64,000 bases of DNA from Euglena gracilis (taxonomy: Eukaryota > Euglenozoa > Euglenophyceae > Euglenales > Euglenaceae): contig CAAHFI010382145.1 of the NCBI GenBank assembly GCA_900893395.1, forward strand, positions 1 through 64,000, read 5' to 3'. The translations under genes and the position numbers were made by a program. The notes under the pieces were generated by a model. That model ran no database searches. It saw nothing but the letters and a program-made list of their open reading frames with translations, and had not been told where the DNA came from. How positions within the stretch are numbered: position 1 is the stretch's first letter; every line of letters starts with the position of its first letter. This document shows positions 54,817-64,000 of the stretch, piece by piece.

Positions 54817-55587
54817 ATGAAATATTTAAAAATATATGTTTTAAGAAGTAGGCTATTAAAAGATGGTAATTTGGCTTTTTTTAAAGTAAAAAATCTACAA
54901 TTTTTTGATAAAAACTTTTTTGTTACTGAAATTAGAAGGTATTTATTACTAGATTTGTTTAGATAATTTAATTAAATTTACAATATTTTAAGATTGTTAA
55001 TAAAAGAAATAAATTTTTCCTAATAAAAAATTTATATAAATATTCGTTATAATTGAAAGATTAAGATCTATTTTTTTGAGAGTTGGAACATTACAAATGT
55101 TATGTTCTTTGTCACAAATAATTTAAAAAATACTAGTACTTTTCATGTTGTTCACAACTTTTTAGGTTTAGAAGAGTTAAAACAAAGTTTACTCGAAATA
55201 ACTAAAAAATTCAAACTTCTACGTTTTAAATTATGTTCAAAATCCTACCAAGGTAATAAATTTTTTGCTGTTTTAAATGCTTTTGAAGTGAAAGATTTTT
55301 TATCAGGAGATATAATATTTCCTCCTCATTTAAAACTACTAAATTCACGAGAATTATTGTTTACTAAAATTTCCTTTAATATTACTTTAAAAATTTTATT
55401 AAAAATAGAAGCAAAAAAAGCCAGTTTTCAAAAGCCTATTAAAAGATTAAATTTAATTATAGAAAAAGATGAATTTTTTGATAATTATATGATTTTTGAT
55501 CTGACTACAGATGGAAGTGTTACACCTTTCAATGCATTTATCAAAGCATTGCAATCTTCTAATTTAGTTACTTTAACTAATGCATAA
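54817..55587 (+). CDS. rpoA: Divergent RNA polymerase alpha subunit (spliced)
   Basis: Two exons fit the alpha N-terminal domain. Exon 1 (54817 to about 54957) ends FFVTEIRRYLLLDL, aligned with TLGNALRRVLLSSL of bacterial alpha; upstream, LAFFKVKNLQ fits the FxIEPLE segment. Exon 2 (about 55088-55587) begins ITNVMFFV, has FHVVHNFLGLEELKQSLLEI (as in GVLHEFSTIPGVKEDVTEI) and ends with TTDGSVTPFNAFIKALQSS, like the WTDGSISPxEALxEAAKI dimer element. An intron of about 130 nt lies between. No separate C-terminal DNA-binding domain is visible, and the protein (about 210 aa) is shorter than usual. Divergent rpoA genes have been described in Euglena. It completes the polymerase set with rpoB, rpoC1 and rpoC2. 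Confidence 0.75.
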
Positions 55588-55700
55588 ATTTTTTTAATAT
55601 TTAAATTTAAATTAAGATCAAAATAATTTTATATTATTTATAATAAAATATTGTGATTTGTATTAAAAACGTCAAATTTATTTTAATTTTCATTTTAATT

Positions 55701-55785
55701 CGGAGAAGGAGGGATTCGAACCCTCGGTAGCAAAAACTACGCTGGTTTTCAAGACCAGTACTTTAAACCACTCAGACACCTCTCC
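55701..55785 (-). tRNA. trnS-UGA: tRNA-Ser (UGA)
   Basis: On the minus strand, acceptor strands GGAGAGG and CTTCTCC pair with one wobble, the anticodon loop CTTGAAA gives UGA, and a long variable arm is present (85 nt). Confidence 0.95.
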
Positions 55786-55795
55786 TTTCTGTTTT

Positions 55796-55869
55796 TCGGG
55801 ATGACAGGATTCGAACCTGCGACCCTTGCATCCCAAATGCAATGCGCTACCAAACTGCGCTACATCCCG
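55796..55869 (-). tRNA. trnP-UGG: tRNA-Pro (UGG)
   Basis: On the minus strand, acceptor strands CGGGATG and CATCCCG pair perfectly, and the anticodon loop TTTGGGA gives UGG. It lies 10 nt from trnS on the same strand. Confidence 0.96.
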
Positions 55870-55964
55870 ATAAGGTTTTCTTTATTATTTATAATAAATT
55901 TACAAAAATCGTTATAGATTTAATGAACGTATTTGTATGAAATTGAAAGGTAAATTTTATTTAG

Positions 55965-56096
<132 letters not shown>

Positions 56097-56124
56097 AAAT
56101 TTGAAGTATTAAAACTAAAGAATA

Positions 56125-56979
56125 TTAAAAAAAATCTTTAGTTTTAAAAGGAAGTAAGCCTAAATAGCGTGCTTGTTTAACTTTTGAATATACTTTTATT
56201 AAAATGTAGTCATAATATTAATCTTTAAAATGCGTATATTTTAATCTACTAAAGAAAATAATTTTAATTTTTAATTAAATAATTTAAATTATTTTATTTT
56301 TAATTAAAATTTTTAATCTTACAATTTTGTAATTTTTAAAAAATAAGAACAATCATTTTACAAATTTATATTAAAAATAACTAAATGTTTTTCAAAATAT
56401 AAAGAATTTTATAAAAAATATGTATTTGTTTTTAAAATTTTTGTGGAATACTCAATTTTATTGTTTTAATGTCACTATTATTTTTACTATTTTTTAATAA
56501 TTTTAACGTGAAAACATAATATGTTTTTTCTTAGAAAGACAAAAAAATTTTTTATTGTTTGATTATTGATATTATTGTCATTTTAATTTTTTTAATATTT
56601 TAAATAAAATCAAAAAGATTTTCTTAGAAGACGGTGCTGTTTATATGTTAATTTAGGTTTGTTTAATCGTTTTGGAATTATTTTACCTTGAAAGTTTATG
56701 AATCTTCTAAGAATATTAACATTTTTATAATCAATAAGTGCTGGGTATATGATAAAAATTCTTTCTAAAATTTTGTTAAGATTTATATTAAAAATAATTT
56801 TATTTTATAATATTTTTATTTTAATTTATTTAAAAGTACAATCACAAATTTCATAAAGTTAAAACATCTTATAACATAAATAAATTTAATATAAATTTAG
56901 TTAAAATTTATTAAATTTGTTCCCATTATTAAGGGAAAAATTTTGTTTTTTATTTACTGAATTTTTTAAAGTTTTTCAT
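56125..56979 (-). CDS. rps18: Ribosomal protein bS18 (spliced)
   Basis: On the minus strand, a middle exon (about 56745-56610) reads [19 protein letters not shown], then [17 protein letters not shown], the bS18 core. The last exon (about 56200-56125) reads [19 protein letters not shown], its usual end. The ATG at 56979 (MKNFKKFS) is the likely start, 61 nt after atpA, with an intron of about 220 nt before the core exon. A second intron of about 400 nt separates core and tail. Borders are approximate. It is last in the atpI-atpH-atpF-atpA-rps18 unit. Confidence 0.82.
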
Positions 56980-57039
56980 TTATTCGGGCAAATACATAGA
57001 TATTATTGGCATATTTTTACTATTATAACTAATATCGAG

Positions 57040-59731
57040 TTATTTAATTCTTTTTTTGAAATTTTTTTTTAAATCAATAATAGTGAATTTAAGTAATAAT
57101 TCTGCCTCTTGTGTAAAAGTTTTAGTTTTATTTATTATTTCTTTAAAAGTGGGTTTTTCATTATTGATGTGCTCTCGTAATTCTATAAGGAATCCCCTAA
57201 CATCTTCAAGATTTATATCGTCCAAGTATCCATTAATACCTGTATATATTGTTGCCACTTGATCTGCTACTGACAATGGTGAAGCTTGAGGTTGTTTTAA
57301 TAATTCTCTTAATCTTGCACCACGAGCCAATTGATTTTGTGTAGCTTGATCTAAATCTGACGCAAATTGTGAAAAAGCCTCTAATTCTGCAAATTGAGCT
57401 AGTTCTAATTTAAGTTTTCCTGCTACTTGTTTCATAGCTTTTATCTGCGCAGCAGATCCAACTCTTGACACGGAAATACCTACATTAATAGCTGGACGAA
57501 TCCCCGAATTAAATATGTCGGCTGATAAAAAGACTTGTCCGTCCGTAATAGAAATAACATTTGTAGGTATGTATGCTGAAACATCTCCTGCTTGAGTTTC
57601 TACAATTGGTAAAGCTGTCATACTTCCTTGTCCTAATTCATCACTTAATTTAGCTGCTCGTTCTAATAATCTTGAATGTAAATAGAATACATCTCCCGGA
57701 TATGCTTCGCGTCCAGGTGGACGACGTAGTAATAATGACATTTGTCTATAAGCTTGTGCTTGTTTTCGTGATAGAAAATTTAAATATAACAATTTCTTCA
57801 TAAAGAATCGTGCATGCAAGTTTTAGTGCACACGGCTCAAATCAATAATTATAATAATAATATTTTTAGTTAATAATAATAATAATTCTTCAAGGTTTAC
57901 TAGTAATAATATCCAAAAAACAATTTTAAATAGTACTTTCTTTTATTTGTAAATTAACTAATCTTGAAAGACTTTCATATCAAAGAATAAATATAAAAAA
58001 TATTATTTTTAGCAATATATTTTTGTTAGTTGTTATACCCTTATTTTTAAGAATTATTATTAAAATTTTATAGAAAATAGAAAACATTAGTAAATTACGA
58101 TTATATTATCTTTCAAAAAATTATAAAATTTTTAGTTTTTTGTGTTCAAAAAATTTTACTTAAATAATACTTACAATCAAAAAATAAGAGTTCAATTATT
58201 GACAAAATTTTAATAAAAGCTTAGTTCGTTTAATTTTGTGTTTTTAATGTTTATAAATCTTTCATCTAAATATTCTTTAGTATAAAAAATAACAATAAGA
58301 CTTTTACAACTCGCAATGAAAGATCATCATAAATAACTAACGTATGTTTTCCATTATACACGTTGGTAAATATAATAATTACTCAATATATTTCCTTTCA
58401 GAAACGTACATGAAGCTTTTACTTCATACGGCTCCTATCATATGAATAATTTCTTTTAAACAAATTATAAAGTCATATTTTGTTTACGAAATTGCAAATG
58501 TTATCAAATTTTGGGTTTATTTTTTTAATTAATTAAAAATTTTAACATTAATTCAATTCGCTTTTATAATTTTATATTTAGCATTTTGTTAACCTAAAAT
58601 CCATATAATGGGAAAAAAATTATAACCTAACAAGTTTCTCTTTCTATTTTAATAAAAAGATTTTTTGTTTATAATAATTTAGTTAAAAAATTATTAAATA
58701 ATTTCATAATTCAATAATGAAATTAAGCATAATATTACAGACAAATAAAACAATTTTAAGACAATAATTCTATTTTAAATAACCTTTTTTATTTCCATAT
58801 AACTACTTTGCTTCATGCTTTAATGTATAATATAATTGAAGATTACAATTTAAATAAAAAATTTATAAGAATAAAAATTAATAATTTACTTATAATAAAA
58901 AAGAGATTTAAAATTTTTAATTATGTTTTTTATAAAATTTGTTTTAAGACAACATGCCGCACTGAAATATTCCGCCAAAGCTGCACCTGTATAAGGAGCT
59001 AAATATTGTAGTGTAGCAGATGAATCCGCATTTTCTGCAACTATTATTGTATATTCCATAGCCCCACGTTTTTCTAACGTAGTTACTATTTGTGAAACAG
59101 AAGACGCTTTCTGTCCAATAGCTACGTAAACACAAATAACCCCTTGTCCTTTTTGGTTTAAAATCGTATCTGTAGCAACAGCTGTTTTGCCTGTTTGGCG
59201 ATCACCAATAATAAGTTCGCGTTGTCCTCTTCCTATTGGAATCATTGCATCTATCGCAATTAATCCTGTTTGCAAAGGTTCATGAACTGAACGTCTTGAA
59301 ACAATACCTGGAGCAGGAGACTCTATTAATCGTGTTGTAAATGATGCAATATCCCCTTTTCCATCTATAGGACGTGCCAAGGCATCAACAACTCGACCTA
59401 AAAAACCTCTACCTACAGGAATTTGAGCAATCTTTCCTGTTGTTTTAACTGAAGCACCTTCTTTTAAATTAGTAGCTTCGCCCATTAAAACGGCTCCAAC
59501 ATTGTCAGCCTCTAAATTCAAAGCAATTCCAATAGTACCTTCATCAAATTCTACAAGTTCGCCCGCCATCACTTTTTCAAGCCCATAAATCCTAGCTATT
59601 CCGTCCCCTACTTGAAGCACAGTTCCTACGTTAACAATTTTTAATTCTTGACGATATTTCTTTACCTGTTGACGAATTATCCTAGTAACTTCATTCGGGC
59701 GAACTCTGATCATAGCTTGGGCCTGGGGCAT
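57040..59731 (-). CDS. atpA: ATP synthase CF1 alpha subunit (spliced)
   Basis: Non-catalytic nucleotide-binding alpha subunit of CF1. Exon 1 (59731-58963) carries the P-loop GDRQTGKT and ends GAALAEYF. Exon 2 (58360-58317, 44 nt) is [15 protein letters not shown]. Exon 3 (57765-57040) starts [18 protein letters not shown] and ends with ETLLK-like [10 protein letters not shown]. The joined protein has no gap. The start could also be the ATG at 59713 (MIRVRPNEV), which fits the family better. Intron 1 (58962-58361, GTGCG start, domain V near 58400-58435) and intron 2 (58316-57766, domain V near 57800-57840) are both group II. Confidence 0.96.
57766..58316 (-). other. Group II intron in atpA (intron 2)
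   Basis: On the minus strand it starts TTGCGAGTTGTAAAAGTC and has domain V AGCCGTGTGCAC ... TGCATGCACG. Both are near-identical to the last intron of psbB at 28201-28769, so the two share a recent ancestor. Confidence 0.8.
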
Positions 59732-59817
59732 ATATAGACAATGCTAAACATATAAATACAAAATTAATAAGTCAAAATTTTCAACATAAACAATACATAT
59801 ATGTATTTAGTTTTTTC

Positions 59818-62004
59818 TTAGTATTTAGGTTTTAATTTCTTAAGCGACATTTTTTCCATTTTTTTCAGAATAATTTTTTTATGAATTTTTGAATTTAGAC
59901 GTTTAATAATAGTCGCTTTAGCTTTTTGACAGGCTTGTGAATATAAATTTTTAAAAATTTCTCTAACAGATTTTTTATCTTCCGTTCTTAATATTAAACG
60001 CTTTGATTGCTTTAAACGTTTAATATCTTCATTAACGGAAGAACGAATTATATCAAAACTTTTAAGGCGATAAAGTAGTTTTTTAATACTCTTATCCGAA
60101 ACCATACACGATTTATTTCCAATCATATGGCTATTCAATTAAAATTGTATTTTATTTGTTTTATTATAAGTTTGAAAATAATTTGAAACAAATTTTATAA
60201 ATTGAAATTGCGTTTGTAAATTAGTATTTTTTATAAACCAGCTTTTTTAGCAAAAAATTTACCTATAAGAATCGTCCTTTTATAATAATTTTTATTACTT
60301 CGTTATTTTTACTGATAATATATTACTAATAAATATGATTGTTCACCAAAAGTTTTAAGATAGTTAACATAATATAAAGTTGTTTTATTACAAATTTTTA
60401 TATTATTTTCTTATAGTTATATTAATTTCTTCTCAATAACATAATATAACCTAACTTGATAAGCAAAATTATACTTAACGGTGATTGAAGAAACATTTTG
60501 ATTATCTATTTTATAAAATGTGAAATAAAAAATTAACAATGAAAAGTTTATAATCTTATTTTTCTCTTGCTTATAATATTTCTATAATTTTCATGATAAG
60601 AGATAAATTATTCTTTTAAAAATATTTAGTAAAATACTAATTTTAGAAATTTCCTCTATTCCCATAAAAATAAATATAATTTTAAATAGACGAATCACAC
60701 AAAATGTTGTACCATTAGAACGAATTAAAGAAGCTTTTTTAGCTGCATTTTCAAATTCAAGTTCAGCAAGATATAAAGAACTTTGCGAAGAACGGATCTT
60801 TTCATCAATATCTAAAATATTTTTAATTATAGTTTTTTTTCGCGTTTTTAGTAAATCACTTAAATTAGATAAAAATAAAATTTTCCTTTCAAAAAGGTAT
60901 GAGCAAAATTTTTTGCATACGTCTTAAATCTATATAATATTCATTAATATCTATTTCAAAATTATCGGAAATTGATCTTCTATCTTTAAAGAATTTCTAT
61001 AATTTTTAAGTTTAAAATTAATGATAAATATTTTAATGTTTTTAACATTACCGTTGTATTAAAAAATAAATGATTCTTACTTATAAAAAATTTAACTTAT
61101 AATAATTATAACTGTTATCACAACAAAATTACATAAAAGCTTTTATATAAAATTATTTTTTAAAATATAATTTATATTAATTTTACTGAATTTGTAAAAT
61201 TAAAATTAAAAATAATGACTAAAAAGTTAACTTTCCATAATAAAACAGGGTTCCAACTACTATCGCTAAATTTATAATATTCGTTTCAAAAACATTTGTA
61301 TTTATACCGAAAGTCTTAGCGTTAGAAATGATAGTGAAAATATTAAAATTATCAATTATTTAGATAGATATATAATGAGAAAATTCTCGATATCCCCAAA
61401 TACACCGTATTTGAACTTTTCAGATCATACAGCGTTTTAAAAATTTAAAAACAACACTTTACCTATTAAATTAAAATATTTTTTAAAATAGTTCTAGAAT
61501 TATCTTTCAAGTTTAATAAGAAAAACAATAATACGAAATTCCAACTTTAATAAATATTTTTATATTTCATATAACAACGTATCTTAATTTTAATGTTTTT
61601 TAATCATTAGGTTTAATATTATGTTCAAATTATAATAGAAGTGTTTAAAATTTTTAAAACATGATATTAAAAAAAATTTTTATTATAAAAATTTAGTATA
61701 TTTTAACTACAATTTATTATTAATATATTTGTAAATTATAATTTAAATAAATCTAACCTTTGAAATAACATGTATAAACTTAATCTACCGTTATTCCGGC
61801 AAATATATTTATTCTAATTGAAAAATGAATAATATTTGTAAAAATAGATTAAAATTTTTTCGCAATGTAATCTTTTTCATGTAAAATTATTAAAATAAGA
61901 TTAATAGCCAAACAGCCAAATTTAACTAAAAATTTTAGAAAAGTAATTTATTGTCATTAACGTTTCACACACCACGATATTTTTTACACAATAGTTGCTT
62001 TCAT
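59818..62004 (-). CDS. atpF: ATP synthase CF0 subunit b (spliced, divergent)
   Basis: Subunit b is the peripheral stalk with one N-terminal membrane helix. Exons on the minus strand: about 62004-61988 (MKATI, tentative), about 61365-61217 (TFGINTNVFETNIINLAIVV, then GTLFYYGKL), about 60885-60701 (SDLLKTRKKTIIKN, long helical stalk) and about 60110-59818 (VREIFKNLYSQACQKAKATI, RLNSKIHKK). The first intron has a domain V near 61398-61435; the third starts GTGTGATTCG at 60700. The C-terminal exon is divergent and more basic than usual. It sits between atpH and atpA, the standard order. Confidence 0.85.
60161..60700 (-). other. atpF intron 3 region
   Basis: AT-rich stretch between the stalk exon and the C-terminal exon of atpF. 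It starts GTGTGATTCG on the minus strand, a group II 5' end. The 3' border was not resolved and nothing else was recognised. Confidence 0.5.
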
Positions 62005-62090
62005 TTTAGGAAACCTCAAAATATAAACTATACAGTATTATACTCTCGATTAAATTTTAAAATTTTTTTATTAAAAATCTAATATTAAAA

Positions 62091-62354
<264 letters not shown>

Positions 62355-62468
62355 TTATTGCTTAAAAGTTAAATTTTGAACTTTTAATTTAATTAAATTA
62401 AAGAATAAAGGATTGAATATTAAAAATTAATACTTGGGTAATAAAATGTTACTTAATATCACTTACTA

Positions 62469-63802
62469 TTAATGATGACCTTCCATTGCTTCACCGATAT
62501 AATTTAGATAAAAATAATCCTTCATAAACTAAAAAAAATAATAGTATTAATTAGTTCTATAATTGTCATTATAAAAAATACAAATTTTAATAAATGGGAA
62601 ATCGCGTTGATCCAGACAAAGTTGCAAAAATTAAAGCTTGAATACCACTAGTAAATAAACCTAAAAAAATTAAAGGAACAGGAACAATTAGCGGTACCAA
62701 AGAAACCAATACCGCTACTACTAATTCATCTGCTAAAATATTACCAAAAAGTCTGAAACTTAAGGAAAGAGGTTTAGTAAAATCCTCCAAAATATTAATG
62801 GGCAATAAAATTGGAGTAGGTTGAACATATTTTTTAAAATATGTTAAGTTTAATAGAATTTAAATTCTTTATTAAGTAATTAATAAAAAAACTATAAAAT
62901 TTATATAAATTAAAGTAAGCTTAGTAAATTTAAAATTCTTTAATAAAATATACGACAAAACCTTTTTTGTTAAGTCCAGCATAAAAATACGCTAAAGATG
63001 TCAATATAGCAAGTCCTGCCGTAGTATTAAATAGATAGAAAACATCCTCTTAAAATTTATACCTACATTACAAAACGTATATAACTTACAATTATAAAAA
63101 AAAGATCTAACAACTACACTTTAATAAATGTTGAGTCTTATCTATAAATAAATAATAAAATTAATAAATACATATTTGTTTTATCAGAAATCTTTATCAA
63201 CTATAAATGTTAAAAAAAAAAGGATATTTTATTGCAAATATTTAATAAATTAACCAAATTTTAGAGTTTCAGACAAATAAAATTACTTTATTAATTCCAT
63301 TGCTTTATAAACCATTTTGAATAAACTTTTTATGATAAATTCAAAACGCACATATCATTTGTAGGTGCTCCCAACTCTCCATTTGGAAGTTCAATAATTT
63401 TCCAAGGAATTAGTGCCCCTGACCAATTTGACACAAAGATAAATAAAAACATAGTTCCAATATAAGGAACCCATTTTGAATATTCTTTTTCACCTATTTG
63501 AGTTTTTGAAATGTCTGTTATAAATTCTGTGACAAGTTCTATAAAAATTTGTTTGTTTGCTGGTACTAAAGTAAGATTTTTTGTAGTATAAATACTTAAA
63601 AAACCTATTATTAATATAACAATCCAAGAATTAATTAATACTTGCCCGTGAATTTGAAAACCTAAAATTGACCAATAAAAGTGTTGCCCAACTTCTTAAA
63701 AATAATAAAATATTTTTAAATATTCTTATAAATAGCAATAAATTTGAATTAAAGTTTCTACATCTGAACTTTTAAATGAAAATTATTTAAATCGCAAAAC
63801 AT
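62469..63802 (-). CDS. atpI: ATP synthase CF0 subunit a (spliced)
   Basis: Subunit a forms the proton half-channels next to the c-ring. Exons on the minus strand: 63802 to about 63768 ([11 protein letters not shown], tentative), about 63692-63352 ([38 protein letters not shown]), about 63040-62955 ([18 protein letters not shown]), about 62850-62614 ([19 protein letters not shown], then the [11 protein letters not shown] channel segment) and about 62505-62469 ([11 protein letters not shown], the usual end). The second intron starts GTGCG; the others are about 80-110 nt, group III-like. It is first in the atpI-atpH-atpF-atpA-rps18 unit. Confidence 0.93.
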
Positions 63803-64000
63803 TAGCAATTTTTAAAAGTTAAAATTTTCTTAGGAAGTATTTAATCAAAATATTTATATTTATAAAAAATCCGAAAAAATTTTTATTGTTAAAAGAATGT
63901 TTAATTTTTAAAATCAACAGAAAAATGCCCGAAATAAACATGTTTACAGAAAAAATTTTTTAAAAAAGTTTTAACTAAAAGAAGAAGTCTTAAAAATTCA
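63803..64000 (-). other. Region upstream of atpI
   Basis: No gene recognised. In Euglena rps2 often precedes atpI, but I could not read an uS2 end here on the minus strand. Confidence 0.4.

Overview
This window is plastid DNA from a photosynthetic euglenid, most likely a Euglena close to E. gracilis. The evidence is a tandem (not inverted) rRNA repeat of about 5.9 kb, protein genes cut by many short AT-rich introns (about 90-120 nt, group III) and longer group II introns with recognisable domain V hairpins, nested introns (twintrons), very high AT content, and euglenid gene blocks: rpoB-rpoC1-rpoC2, petB-atpB-atpE, rbcL-rpl32-psaC-rps9-rpl12-psbZ-rpoA, and atpI-atpH-atpF-atpA-rps18.

Layout. 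1-11185: two rRNA units (leader with pseudo-tRNAs, 16S, trnI-GAU, trnA-UGC, 23S, 5S), offset 5919 bp. 11186-12581: AT-rich spacer. 12582-23922: RNA polymerase operon, split into some 20 exons. 23953-26366: tRNA cluster around rps11 and rps4, which lie on the minus strand. 26427-34104: photosystem II and cytochrome b6 genes (psbB, psbT; psbH and psbN on the minus strand; petB). 34172-39197: atpB and atpE. 39469 to about 44950: an accessory island. 45014-50572: rbcL with 10 exons. 50699-55587: rpl32, psaC, rps9, rpl12, psbZ and a divergent rpoA. 55701-56096: trnS, trnP, psaJ. 56125-63802: minus-strand operon of ATP synthase genes and rps18.

The exceptional part is the island between atpE and rbcL. 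It holds a rolling-circle Rep-like gene (HUH nuclease motifs followed by a superfamily-3 helicase-like part) of the kind carried by CRESS-DNA viruses and related algal plasmids. It also has an older Rep-like copy just upstream, a third Rep N-terminal remnant near 44.6-44.8 kb, and a 576-residue frame of unknown function that loosely resembles a Rep nuclease domain. A family of hairpin repeats (loop core AGAATAAAAT) flanks that frame, and other stem-loops lie nearby. I read it as a fossil integrated replicon with relics of more than one Rep gene.

The host genes supply translation, plastid transcription (a multisubunit polymerase including a hard-to-recognise alpha subunit), photosystems, cytochrome b6, ATP synthase and Rubisco. 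Exon borders are read by eye from protein continuity and GTGYG-type or NTNNG-type intron starts. Those marked approximate may be off by several bases.
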